A stretch of DNA of 64,000 nt, taken from positions 1 to 64,000 of the forward strand of contig NZ_SBKQ01000013.1 in assembly GCF_004122145.1 (NCBI RefSeq). Reading direction: 5' to 3'. This stretch comes from Flavobacterium piscinae. Lineage in GTDB: Bacteria; Bacteroidota; Bacteroidia; Flavobacteriales; Flavobacteriaceae. A program made the position numbers and the translations under genes. Shown here one piece after another: positions 53,821 through 62,946 of the stretch. The stretch's first letter is position 1; every line of letters starts with the position of its first letter. The notes under the pieces were generated by a model. It had not been told where the DNA came from and made no database searches. It worked only from the letters and a program-made list of their open reading frames with translations.

Positions 53821-55071
53821 TTACTTTATAATATCAACTGAACTGGCCATTCCTTTTCCAATTACGCGGTCAAAACGGTCGTTGTTGGCACGGTAATATA
53901 CAACACAAAAATAATTGTTTTCTGTTTGAAAAAAGTTACCGTCTAACGCGTTTTCGAAATCTACTCGGCCATTTGAATCGGCTAATGTGTATTCGTAATT
54001 TGTAAAACCTTGTTTAATAATCATGGCTTTTTCATACACTCCCTTTTCTTTATTATAATCCATTTTGTATTCAGGTGTTAAGGCATAATTATTAAACATA
54101 CCTGTAACATAAATGTCTTTTTTACCATAATAAGTGGGTGCACTTAATGTGAAAAACACCCATGAATAATCAGCTTCTACATCCACATTTTCTCTGGCGG
54201 CTACATTGTTGATGAGAAAATTTCCATTATAGTCAGGAAAAAAAGTATATTCTAGATTTCCTCTTGTTGAATTTGGCATTAAGTAGGTATTGTAAATCCC
54301 TTTGAGTTCAATATAACGAACATTATTTACTGCATTTCGGATATCTTTGTTTTCATAAAATAAGAATTCGTTTCCGGCCCAAAATTGGGTTTCTTTATCG
54401 TATTTATAAATTAGATCGTTTCCTAATGTAAACATTGGTTTCACATTAGTAATGGCAGTGTTCCAAATGCCGTTTTTCAATAACATAATTTTTATATTTT
54501 GAATCGGATTTTGCAACAGCATGTTATTGGGTAAAATAGAAAACTCTAAATTGTGCTTTTGATTCAATACTCTTACATCACGAGCACTTCTTACTTGCAT
54601 TGGCACAGAAACTAAATCTTCATACAAAATAAATTTTCTTGAAAAAACCAATTCTTGACTGTTGTTAAAAATTTTTAACACATAGTTTCCACTTACTTTG
54701 AATCCCTTTGTAAATTGATTAGGAAAAGAAATGCGGTAATGAGAATATAGCTGGAGTGTGTTAAATGAATTTTCATAATCGATAATTCGTTGGTTATCTA
54801 AACCAACTAAATATTCATTAAGATTAAGTTGCGATTTTGTCCAATTGTAATCACAATGTGTAATCGTGTAATAATAATTTGCTTCATCACCATATAAATC
54901 ATCAAAAACAAATTGAAATGAATCTCCCAATCGAAAAATTGGAATTGCATTAATGTTGTTTTGAATAAAAGTGGCAGTTTTAATATTATAAGGTGGAGCA
55001 ATTTCTTGTTCGACTTGAGCCAAAGTAAAACTACCAATGAAACAAAAAACTAATAAAAAAAGGTTTCTCAT
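53821..55071 (-). CDS. Type IX secretion system plug protein (DUF5103)
   Basis: This encodes 416 residues from the ATG at 55071, which gives a signal peptide (RNLFLLVFCFIGSFTLAQ); six more residues if the upstream ATG is used. It has the YNIKTATFIQNN and YYYTITHCDYNWTKSQLN patterns of DUF5103, now known as the plug that closes the SprA (Sov) translocon channel of the type IX system when it is not exporting. Here it opens a minus-strand cluster with the DUF3667 gene and apaG. Confidence 0.88.
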   Translation of the reverse strand: MRNLFLLVFCFIGSFTLAQVEQEIAPPYNIKTATFIQNNINAIPIFRLGDSFQFVFDDLYGDEANYYYTITHCDYNWTKSQLNLNEYLVGLDNQRIIDYENSFNTLQLYSHYRISFPNQFTKGFKVSGNYVLKIFNNSQELVFSRKFILYEDLVSVPMQVRSARDVRVLNQKHNLEFSILPNNMLLQNPIQNIKIMLLKNGIWNTAITNVKPMFTLGNDLIYKYDKETQFWAGNEFLFYENKDIRNAVNNVRYIELKGIYNTYLMPNSTRGNLEYTFFPDYNGNFLINNVAARENVDVEADYSWVFFTLSAPTYYGKKDIYVTGMFNNYALTPEYKMDYNKEKGVYEKAMIIKQGFTNYEYTLADSNGRVDFENALDGNFFQTENNYFCVVYYRANNDRFDRVIGKGMASSVDIIK

Positions 55072-55449
55072 GAGAAAATTTTTAATCAAAAGGTAAATAT
55101 ACTATTTAATTTGAATACTTAAAAGAGCATCATCATTTTATAAATGAATAATCAATGTTTTTGGATTAATTAGCTCAACATTTAATATGCCTTCGTAATG
55201 CAAAAAGTTATAGTTTTCATTTAACAATCAAGATAAAAACAAAAAGTTAAAGGTTCTATCAAAAGTTATAAATTATTTAAAAAAAACTGACGTATTTTGA
55301 ATAGAAAACAAACAGTTATTTAGAATCAATATAAATAAATAAAAATCGATTAGACATTTGTTAATCATGTACTTCTTTTGCTATTTAATTTTTAAATTTG
55401 CACCGTTTAAAATTATGTAAACTATTTACTAATCATATCTTCATACAAT
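55072..55449. other. AT-rich divergent intergenic region with nqr promoter box
   Basis: No gene. The 378-base stretch is very AT-rich, divides the plug protein from nqrA, and includes TAAATTTG at 55393-55400 (a -7 match). No other structure stood out. Confidence 0.7.
55393..55400 (+). promoter_or_regulatory. Promoter -7 box of the nqr operon
   Basis: TAAATTTG matches TAnnTTTG, 49 bases before nqrA. No TTG is seen at 17-23 bases upstream. Confidence 0.55.
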
Positions 55450-56799
55450 ATGTCCAAAGACATTCGAATCAAGAAAGGATTAGATTTGAAACTTGTAGGA
55501 GAAGCACAAGCAAATGTGTCTTCCGTATCACGTTCTCAGGTTTATTCCATTAAACCTTCTGACTTTCATAAAGTTACACCGAAGTTGGTGGTTAAAGAAG
55601 GAGCCGAAGTTAAAGCAGGAGAGGTGGTTTTTTATTCCAAAAACGACGAAGCTGTCAAGTTTGTTTCTCCTGTAAGCGGAAAAATTATCGAAATCATTAG
55701 AGGCGAAAAAAGGGTTATTCTTGAAATCAAAATTCAAGCTGATGCACAAGATACTTTTGTTGAGCATGGAAAGAAAGACCCAAAGGCAATGTCAGATGAG
55801 CAAGTGAAAGCTCATTTACTGGCTTCCGGTTGTTGGCCTTTTATCAAACAGCGTCCTTATGATGTAGTGGCTAATTCTGCTGAAATTCCAAAAGCTATTT
55901 TTATCTCGGCTTATAGTTCTGCACCTTTGTCTGCTGATGTAGAGGTAGTATTAAAAGATAAAGTTTCAGCCTTTCAAACAGGTGTTGATGCTCTATCCAA
56001 ACTAACCAAAGGTAAAGTACATCTTTCGGTAAATGGAAAAGTAAATTCAATTTTCAATTCAGTTTCCGGAGTAGAATTACACAAAGTTTTCGGACCACAT
56101 CCGGCAGGTAATGTTGGTGTTCAAATTTCAAAAATAGATCCTGTTAATGCCGGAGAAAGAGTTTGGGTTGTTTCACCTCAAGATGTTGCGATTATTGGTG
56201 AGTTGTTTTTAACCGGAAAATTTGAAGCTTCCAGAACTATTGCTTTGTCCGGTTCAGAAGTTTCAAATCCACAATACTACACTGTTAAAGTAGGTGCTCA
56301 AATCAAAGATATTGTTTCCGGAAAACTAGCTTCGGATAATGTTAGAATTATTTCCGGGGATGTATTAACAGGAAATAAAGTTGCTCTAAGTGGTAATTTA
56401 AGCTATTATGCAAACACAGTAACGGTTATACCGGAAGGAAATCAATATCGAATGTTTGGTTGGATGCCTTTTGCCGGAGCAAATAAACACAGTATGCAAC
56501 GCACTGCATTATCGTGGTTGATGCCAGGTAAAAAATATACGCCAGATACTAATTTAAATGGTGAAGAAAGAGCATTAGTTGTAACGGGAGAAATGGAAAA
56601 AGTAATGCCAATGGATATATATCCAATGCAACTTTTAAAAGCTTGTTTGGCGAATGATATCGAAAAAATGGAAAATTTAGGAATTTATGAAGTAGCTCCT
56701 GAGGATTTTGCCTTGGTAGACTATTCAAATACTTCTAAATTAGAAGCACAAGTTATTATCAGAGAGGCTTTAGATTTAATGATTAACGAAGTAGGATAA
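55450..56799 (+). CDS. nqrA: Na+-translocating NADH-quinone reductase subunit A
   Basis: This encodes 449 residues, normal for NqrA. It is the peripheral subunit on the cytoplasmic side of Na+-NQR. Motifs are IRIKKGLDLKLVGE at the N-terminus, the GKIIEIIRGEKR strand and the central VFGPHPAGNVGVQISKIDPV. First gene of a six-gene operon. Confidence 0.96.
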   Translation: MSKDIRIKKGLDLKLVGEAQANVSSVSRSQVYSIKPSDFHKVTPKLVVKEGAEVKAGEVVFYSKNDEAVKFVSPVSGKIIEIIRGEKRVILEIKIQADAQDTFVEHGKKDPKAMSDEQVKAHLLASGCWPFIKQRPYDVVANSAEIPKAIFISAYSSAPLSADVEVVLKDKVSAFQTGVDALSKLTKGKVHLSVNGKVNSIFNSVSGVELHKVFGPHPAGNVGVQISKIDPVNAGERVWVVSPQDVAIIGELFLTGKFEASRTIALSGSEVSNPQYYTVKVGAQIKDIVSGKLASDNVRIISGDVLTGNKVALSGNLSYYANTVTVIPEGNQYRMFGWMPFAGANKHSMQRTALSWLMPGKKYTPDTNLNGEERALVVTGEMEKVMPMDIYPMQLLKACLANDIEKMENLGIYEVAPEDFALVDYSNTSKLEAQVIIREALDLMINEVG

Positions 56800-56810
56800 A
56801 AAATATAGCT

Positions 56811-57962
56811 ATGAAGTTTTTAAGAGATAAAATAGATCAAATTAAAAAGCCTTTTGGGAAAGGTGAGAAATTTGAAAAATTCGCTCCCGCTGTTAATGCG
56901 TTAGATACGTTTTTGTATGTGCCTAACCATACTACAAAACACGGAGCACACATTAGAGATGCTGTTGATTTAAAGCGAACCATGATCACTGTAGTTTTAG
57001 CATTGCTTCCGGCATTGATTTTTGGTATATGGAATGCGGGTTACCAAAGTTTATCACAAATTCAGGATGTGGTTCCATTTATGGATGCTTTAATTCACGG
57101 AGCTTGGAAAGTTTTGCCAATGATTGCCGTTTCTTATGGTGTAGGTTTGGGAATTGAATTTTATTTTGCAATCGTTAGAGGGCATGAAGTAAACGAAGGT
57201 TATTTAGTAACCGGACTTTTAATCCCTATGATTATGCCTATTGATTTACCTTTATGGATGTTGGCATTGTCTGTAATTTTTGCCGTAATTATTGGTAAAG
57301 AAGCTTTTGGTGGAACAGGAATGAATATCTTAAATCCAGCTTTAACAGCTAGAGCGTTTGCATTCTTTGCTTATCCAACCTATATGTCCGGTGACAAAGT
57401 GTGGGTTTCTGATGCAACGACCATGGATGCCATTTCTGGCGAAACGATATTAGGAAAATTAGCTGCCGGTAAGGAAGCCGGTTATGATGCTTGGAGTATG
57501 TTTGCTGGAACAATACCGGGTTCCATCTCTGAAACATCCGTACTTTGGATTTTGGTAGGTGCAGCTATCCTAGTAATCACTGGTGTTGGAAGTTGGAGAA
57601 TTATTGTCAGCGGGTTCTTAGGAGCCGCATTTACTGCCTTTTTATTCGAATTGTGGGGAGCAAGTGCATTGATGGATTTTGGGATGAATCATCTTTTGGT
57701 AGGTGGATTGGCATTTGGTATTGTATTTATGGCAACCGATCCCGTTTCTGCTGCACAAACCAATAGAGGAAAATGGATTTACGGTTTTTTAATTGGTTTA
57801 TTTAGTATATTAATAAGGGTTTTCAATCCGGCATATCCTGAGGGAGTAATGCTTGCTATTTTATTACTAAATGTTTTTGCACCAACCATTGATCATTATG
57901 TGGTGGAAGGAAATATCAAAAGAAGAAAGAATAGAGTTGCTAAACAATTAAAAACTGCTTAA
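56811..57962 (+). CDS. nqrB: Na+-translocating NADH-quinone reductase subunit B
   Basis: This encodes 383 residues with about ten hydrophobic helices. It carries a covalently bound FMN: Thr212 in AISGETILG fits the acceptor position of the SGxT motif. Contains GKEAFGGTGMNILNPALTARAF, typical of NqrB/RnfD. It is 11 bases after nqrA. Confidence 0.95.
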   Translation: MKFLRDKIDQIKKPFGKGEKFEKFAPAVNALDTFLYVPNHTTKHGAHIRDAVDLKRTMITVVLALLPALIFGIWNAGYQSLSQIQDVVPFMDALIHGAWKVLPMIAVSYGVGLGIEFYFAIVRGHEVNEGYLVTGLLIPMIMPIDLPLWMLALSVIFAVIIGKEAFGGTGMNILNPALTARAFAFFAYPTYMSGDKVWVSDATTMDAISGETILGKLAAGKEAGYDAWSMFAGTIPGSISETSVLWILVGAAILVITGVGSWRIIVSGFLGAAFTAFLFELWGASALMDFGMNHLLVGGLAFGIVFMATDPVSAAQTNRGKWIYGFLIGLFSILIRVFNPAYPEGVMLAILLLNVFAPTIDHYVVEGNIKRRKNRVAKQLKTA

Positions 57963-57964
57963 TC

Positions 57965-58684
57965 ATGGATAGAAATAGTAACGGATATACATTTTTATTT
58001 GCTGCAATTATGGTTATTGTTGTTGGAGCATTACTAGCTTTTGCTGCAACATCACTAAAAGATTTGCAAGATGAGAATGTAAAGAAAGAAAAAATGCAGA
58101 ACATTTTAGCCTCTGTTGGAGTAGTTGTTGAAAGAGAACAAGCTCCTAGTCAGTTTACATCAGTTATTAAAGAACAATTGGCTTTAAAAATTGATGGTTC
58201 TGTAGATGAAACCACAAAGGCTTTTGAAATTGATTTAAAAAATGAACTTTCTAAAAAAGTGGAAGACCAACGTTTCCCTCTTTATGTAGCAGAACAAGAT
58301 GGAAAAAAATTCTATATTGTTCCTTTAAGAGGAGCTGGTTTATGGGATGCCATTTGGGGTTATGTTGCCTTGGAAGAAGATTTAAATACAATTAAAGGAA
58401 CCGTATTTGACCACAAAGGAGAAACACCTGGGTTAGGAGCAGAGATTACACAAAAATGGTTTCAAGATCGCTTTGTAGGCGAAAAAATCCTGAATCAATC
58501 AGGTGAAATTGTTGGTGTTGCTGTAGCAAAAGGAAATACCGATCCATCCAAAGAAGACAATAAAGTAGATGCAATTTCAGGAGCAACTATTACTGGTGAT
58601 GGAGTAACTAACATGATTAAAGAGAGACTATCAAACTATAAAAATTATTTTGCTAATCAGAAAAAATTAGCGTTAAATAAATAG
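57965..58684 (+). CDS. nqrC: Na+-translocating NADH-quinone reductase subunit C
   Basis: This encodes 239 residues: one membrane segment (about 8-30) and an extracytoplasmic FMN-binding domain. Thr208 in [10 protein letters not shown] is the covalent FMN attachment site recognised by ApbE, encoded downstream. [11 protein letters not shown] is conserved. Starts 2 bases after nqrB. Confidence 0.96.
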   Translation: MDRNSNGYTFLFAAIMVIVVGALLAFAATSLKDLQDENVKKEKMQNILASVGVVVEREQAPSQFTSVIKEQLALKIDGSVDETTKAFEIDLKNELSKKVEDQRFPLYVAEQDGKKFYIVPLRGAGLWDAIWGYVALEEDLNTIKGTVFDHKGETPGLGAEITQKWFQDRFVGEKILNQSGEIVGVAVAKGNTDPSKEDNKVDAISGATITGDGVTNMIKERLSNYKNYFANQKKLALNK

Positions 58685-58689
58685 AAATT

Positions 58690-59364
58690 ATGTCAGAAGA
58701 AAAAGAAGCTTTGTTCTCAAAGAAAAATAGATTATTGTTGTCTGATCCTTTAAATGACAACAATCCAATTACGGTTCAAGTACTTGGTGTTTGTTCCGCT
58801 TTAGCAATTACAGTTCAATTAAAACCTGCTTTAGTTATGGCTATGTCAGTAGTTGTAGTAACTGCTGCCAGTAACGTAATTATTTCATTATTAAGAAATT
58901 TAATTCCTAACCGAATTCGTATTATTGTTCAGTTAGTTGTAGTGGCTGCATTGGTAATTTTAGTAGACCAAGTGTTAAAAGCATACTCATATGATGTCAG
59001 TAAACAACTTTCCGTATTCGTAGGTTTAATTATTACGAATTGTATTGTAATGGGACGTTTGGAAGCTTTTGCTCTTGCCAATGGTCCTTGGAAATCATTT
59101 TTAGATGGCGTTGGTAATGGTGCAGGCTATGGACTATTATTGGTAGTTGTAGCATTTTTTAGAGAATTGTTTGGTTCCGGAAAACTTTTCGGAATAGAAG
59201 TATTAGGACATAAAGGTGCAACATTAGCTGAATCTACCGGATTGTATGCGTGGGGTTATGAAAATAACGGTTTAATGTTGTTGTCACCAATGGCGTTAAT
59301 TGTAGTTGGAATTATCATTTGGTTACAACGATCAAAAAACAGAAAATTAATTGAAAAACACTAA
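58690..59364 (+). CDS. nqrD: Na+-translocating NADH-quinone reductase subunit D
   Basis: This encodes 224 residues with six membrane helices. Cys35 (LGVCSALAI) and Cys118 (ITNCIVMG) match the cysteines of the NqrD-NqrE iron centre in the membrane. Starts 5 bases after nqrC. Confidence 0.95.
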   Translation: MSEEKEALFSKKNRLLLSDPLNDNNPITVQVLGVCSALAITVQLKPALVMAMSVVVVTAASNVIISLLRNLIPNRIRIIVQLVVVAALVILVDQVLKAYSYDVSKQLSVFVGLIITNCIVMGRLEAFALANGPWKSFLDGVGNGAGYGLLLVVVAFFRELFGSGKLFGIEVLGHKGATLAESTGLYAWGYENNGLMLLSPMALIVVGIIIWLQRSKNRKLIEKH

Positions 59365-59395
59365 TCATAGCCTCGCTATTTAAAAAATTATAACC

Positions 59396-60013
59396 ATGCA
59401 AGAATTAGCTAGTTTATTTGTAAAAAGTATTTTCATTGAAAATATGATTTTTGCCTACTTCTTAGGAATGTGTTCCTACTTAGCGGTATCAAAAACGGTA
59501 AAAACAGCCGTTGGATTAGGTGTAGCAGTTATTTTCGTTTTAGCAATTACAGTTCCTATAAATTATTTATTGGATAATTATCTTCTACAAGCCGGAGCTC
59601 TAAAATGGTTAGGAGAAGATTATGCGACTTTAGACCTAAGTTTCCTAAGTTTCATTATGTTTATTGCCGTAATTGCATCAATGGTGCAATTAGTTGAAAT
59701 GGTAGTTGAAAAATTTGCACCTGCTCTTTATGGTGCATTAGGTATTTTCCTTCCGTTAATTGCTGTAAACTGTGCTATCTTGGGAGGATCTTTGTTTATG
59801 CAACAAAAGGCTTTTAATGGAATTTCTGAGGCTATAACCTATGGTTTAGGTTCAGGTATTGGATGGTTTCTTGCTATTTTAGCTATTGCAGCAATTAGAG
59901 AAAAAATCGCTTATTCACACGTGCCGGCTCCATTACGCGGATTAGGAATTACTTTCCTTATCACAGGTTTGATGGCAATTGCGTTTATGAGTTTTATGGG
60001 AATTAAAATATAA
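59396..60013 (+). CDS. nqrE: Na+-translocating NADH-quinone reductase subunit E
   Basis: This encodes 205 residues with six membrane helices, inverted in topology relative to NqrD. Cys26 (GMCSYLA) and Cys126 (VNCAILG) complete the iron centre. Starts 31 bases after nqrD. Confidence 0.95.
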   Translation: MQELASLFVKSIFIENMIFAYFLGMCSYLAVSKTVKTAVGLGVAVIFVLAITVPINYLLDNYLLQAGALKWLGEDYATLDLSFLSFIMFIAVIASMVQLVEMVVEKFAPALYGALGIFLPLIAVNCAILGGSLFMQQKAFNGISEAITYGLGSGIGWFLAILAIAAIREKIAYSHVPAPLRGLGITFLITGLMAIAFMSFMGIKI

Positions 60014-60029
60014 TTTTACACAGATAAAA

Positions 60030-61325
60030 ATGGAGTATTCAGTTATTATAGCCAGTGTAGTAGTTTTTCTTATTATAGTCTTTCTATTAGTAAGTATGCT
60101 TTTAGGTGCTAAAGCAAAATTATTACCATCAGGTCCAGTTAAGATTAAAATCAACGGAGAAAACGAAATTGAAGTTGAATCAGGAAATACATTACTATCA
60201 ACATTAGGGAACAGCAAGATTTTCTTACCTTCTGCATGTGGTGGTGGTGGAACTTGTATTCAATGTAAATGTATCGTTACAAACGGAGGAGGTTCAATTC
60301 TTCCGACTGAAGAACCACATTTTACCAGAAAAGAAATCGCTGAGGGTTGGCGATTAGGCTGTCAGGTAAAAGTGAAAAACGATATGGTTATCGAAGTGCC
60401 CGAGGAAGTTTTCGGTATTAAAAAATTTGAGGCTAAAGTTTATTCAAACTACAATGTAGCTTCATTTATCAAAGAATTTATTGTTGAATTGCCTGAGGAT
60501 ATGCATTATGAAGCCGGAGGTTATATTCAAATTGAGATTCCTAAATGTGAAGTTAAATATACCGATATCGATATTACTGCTCATCCGGTTGAACACCCAG
60601 GAGAGCCGGAAAAATTTAAAGCTGAATGGGACAAATTCAATCTTTGGCCATTAGTAATGAAAAATGATGAGCTTGTTGAAAGAGCCTACTCAATGGCTTC
60701 TTATCCTGCTGAAGGTAGAAAAATTATGCTAAATGTTAGGATTGCTACGCCACCATGGGACAGAAATATCAATGGTTGGGCAAAAGTTAATCCAGGTGTA
60801 GCATCGTCTTATATTTTCTCTAAAAAAGCAGGAGATCCTGTTGTAGTTTCAGGTCCTTATGGTGAATTCTTTATCAACGAGTCTGAAGCAGAAATGTTAT
60901 ACGTTGGTGGTGGTGCCGGAATGGCTCCGATGCGTTCACATTTATATCACCTTTTCAGAACTGTAAAAACAGGTAGAAAAGTTACTTACTGGTATGGTGG
61001 ACGTTCTAAACGTGAATTGTTCTATACTGACCATTTTAGAGCGTTAGAAAAAGATTTTCCTAACTTCAAATTTTATTTAGCTCTTTCAGAACCACTTCCG
61101 GAAGATAATTGGAAAGTAAAAGACGGAATAAATGGAGAAGGTGATGGTTTTGTAGGGTTTATTCATAATGTAGTAATCGATAATTATTTATCTACACACG
61201 AAAACCCGGAAGATATTGAATTGTATTTCTGTGGTCCACCAATGATGAACAATGCTGTTCAAAAAATGGGTGAAGATTTCGGTTTAGATCCTGAAAATAT
61301 AAGATTCGACGATTTCGGAGGATAA
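60030..61325 (+). CDS. nqrF: Na+-translocating NADH-quinone reductase subunit F
   Basis: This encodes 431 residues: one N-terminal membrane helix, a 2Fe-2S ferredoxin domain with Cys70, Cys76, Cys79 and Cys111 (the same numbering as Vibrio), an FAD-binding [12 protein letters not shown], and [12 protein letters not shown] for NADH. It is the electron entry point. It ends the operon before a large hairpin. Confidence 0.97.
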   Translation: MEYSVIIASVVVFLIIVFLLVSMLLGAKAKLLPSGPVKIKINGENEIEVESGNTLLSTLGNSKIFLPSACGGGGTCIQCKCIVTNGGGSILPTEEPHFTRKEIAEGWRLGCQVKVKNDMVIEVPEEVFGIKKFEAKVYSNYNVASFIKEFIVELPEDMHYEAGGYIQIEIPKCEVKYTDIDITAHPVEHPGEPEKFKAEWDKFNLWPLVMKNDELVERAYSMASYPAEGRKIMLNVRIATPPWDRNINGWAKVNPGVASSYIFSKKAGDPVVVSGPYGEFFINESEAEMLYVGGGAGMAPMRSHLYHLFRTVKTGRKVTYWYGGRSKRELFYTDHFRALEKDFPNFKFYLALSEPLPEDNWKVKDGINGEGDGFVGFIHNVVIDNYLSTHENPEDIELYFCGPPMMNNAVQKMGEDFGLDPENIRFDDFGG

Positions 61326-61354
61326 TTATTTATCTTACTAAAAGATAAAATTTT

Positions 61355-61423
61355 AAACCATTAAATTGTTAAGTTTTATTAAGCGTTACAGCTTGATTTT
61401 CTTAATAATTTAATGGTTTTTTC
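61355..61423 (+). terminator. Long hairpin terminator of the nqr operon
   Basis: AAACCATTAAATTGTTAAG pairs with CTTAATAATTTAATGGTTT (18 of 19), the loop contains a further AAGC/GCTT stem, and a T run follows. A smaller stem (TTTATCTT/AAGATAAA) precedes it at 61329-61348. Confidence 0.8.
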
Positions 61424-61478
61424 ATTGTTTCAGTCTTCTTTTTTGATTTAATTAGGATTCGCTTTTCATAAATCTATA

Positions 61479-61486
61479 TACCTTTG
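61479..61486 (+). promoter_or_regulatory. Promoter -7 box before the small gene and apbE
   Basis: TACCTTTG matches TAnnTTTG and ends 4 bases before the ATG at 61491, so the transcript has almost no leader. Confidence 0.5.
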
Positions 61487-61490
61487 TCTT

Positions 61491-61856
61491 ATGGAAATTT
61501 TATCAAATCAAGAACTCCACAATGTGGCGATGAATTATGTGGGAAAGGAACTCGAAAAGCAAGGTTTTGAGTTTATTGCAGTCAACAGTCAGTTAAAACG
61601 ACATCCTCAGTTTGTGTGTGTTGATAAACCTACTAACACATTGCATTTTGTTTTAGTAACGGTTTATAATTATCCGGACAATCCGGAAGATTATGATGTT
61701 CTTTGGATGGAAACGTTCAAAAAACATGCACAAAAACTTAAAGCAAAAGTGCTTTATGCCGGAGTTGGAATTGCAAATGCAGTTGATTATGAAAAGCCAA
61801 TTTTTAAAAATGAAGACTATATTATTAATTTTAATGGAATCAAAGAAATTTCTTAG
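61491..61856 (+). CDS. Conserved small protein next to nqr/apbE, function unknown
   Basis: This encodes 121 residues. It is a compact alpha/beta protein: EILSNQELHNVAMNYVGKELEK helix, FEFIAVNSQLKRHPQFVCVD, LHFVLVTVYNYPDNP strands, and a C-terminal IINFNGIKEIS. It lacks any iron-sulfur, FAD or membrane motif, so a subunit F label sometimes seen for such genes would be a context-based misnomer. It is 165 bases after nqrF, past a terminator, and overlaps apbE by 23 bases. Confidence 0.75.
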   Translation: MEILSNQELHNVAMNYVGKELEKQGFEFIAVNSQLKRHPQFVCVDKPTNTLHFVLVTVYNYPDNPEDYDVLWMETFKKHAQKLKAKVLYAGVGIANAVDYEKPIFKNEDYIINFNGIKEIS

Positions 61857-62853
61857 TTTATGTGTATTTATGTTCTTCTTTTTTTCCTGTCAAACTAAAG
61901 AAAAAGATAGACTTTTTGTTATTCAAGGGGAAGCACAAGGAAGCACTTATGCATTAAAATATTGCAGTACAAGTGAAGTAATCAATAAACAAAGTATAGA
62001 TTCTCTTTTACTTGCATTTGATTATTCACTTTCAACTTATCGAACTGATTCTAAAATTTCTAAAATAAACCTAGGTGATTCAACAATGGTGGTGGATGAT
62101 TTTTTTGTAGAGACATTCAAAACCTCTCAAAAAATTTACCAAGAAACTGATGGACTTTTCGATCCAACTATCGGTGTTTTGGTGAATGCTTATGGATTTG
62201 GTCCCAACCAAGGAAAATTCGATTTGAATCCATCAAAAATAGATAGTTTATTACAGTTTGTTGGATTTGATAAAGTTCAATTAAATAAAGATCGAACTAT
62301 TTCAAAAAAATTCAGAGCGACGTATTTTGACTTCAATGCTATTGCACAAGGCTATTCTGTAGATGTAGTTGTAAATTTCTTAAAATCCAAAGGAATTAAA
62401 AATGGTATTGTAGAAATTGGAGGAGAAATTTTTGCTTTTGGGAGAAATATAGTAGAAAATAAAAATTGGATTGTTGGTATTGATGATCCAACTCAAAAAC
62501 CAGAGGAAAGAACCTTAATTGCCAAAATTAAATTAGAAAATTTAGGAATGGCAACATCGGGTAATTACAGAAAGGTCAAGTTTGATAGCATAACCGGACA
62601 AAAGTATGTACACATCATTAATCCCAAAATAGGTCTTTCTCAAAAAAGTGCCTTGTTGAGTGCTACAGTTTTAGCACCAAGGTGTATTGATGCTGATGGC
62701 TATGCTACTGCTTTTATGATCATGGATTTTGAAAACATAAAAAAGATATTGAAAAATAGAAATGATCTTTATGTTCTATTAATTTATACGGATGAGAATA
62801 ATGCAATTCAACAATTCAAATCAGCCAATTTTCAGTCACTTGTTTTAGAATGA
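61834..62853 (+). CDS. apbE: FAD:protein FMN transferase
   Basis: This encodes 339 residues from the ATG at 61834; a longer ORF in the same frame overlaps most of the upstream gene and is not used. Lipoprotein signal with Cys19 (FFSC). GEAQGSTYALKY and DFNAIAQGYSVDVVVNFLKSKG-type motifs and ATSGNYRKV are typical of ApbE. It attaches FMN through phosphate to Thr in NqrB and NqrC, outside the cytoplasm. Its position by nqr supports this. It overlaps the upstream small gene by 23 bases. Confidence 0.93.
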   Translation: MESKKFLSLCVFMFFFFSCQTKEKDRLFVIQGEAQGSTYALKYCSTSEVINKQSIDSLLLAFDYSLSTYRTDSKISKINLGDSTMVVDDFFVETFKTSQKIYQETDGLFDPTIGVLVNAYGFGPNQGKFDLNPSKIDSLLQFVGFDKVQLNKDRTISKKFRATYFDFNAIAQGYSVDVVVNFLKSKGIKNGIVEIGGEIFAFGRNIVENKNWIVGIDDPTQKPEERTLIAKIKLENLGMATSGNYRKVKFDSITGQKYVHIINPKIGLSQKSALLSATVLAPRCIDADGYATAFMIMDFENIKKILKNRNDLYVLLIYTDENNAIQQFKSANFQSLVLE

Positions 62854-62946
62854 TTCTAAAAGTAGGTTTTTTCGTTAAAGAAAATATAATAAGTTTTAAC
62901 ATTTAGAGTTATAGCTTTAGATTTACAAAACATTAATAATTTTTAT

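Noticed and set aside
61491..61856. Naming the small gene as NQR subunit F
   Set aside because: It has none of the ferredoxin, FAD or NADH motifs, and a full nqrF is already present upstream.
61693..62853. Longer apbE start upstream of 61834
   Set aside because: It would overlap most of the upstream gene in another frame and remove the lipoprotein signal from the N-terminus.
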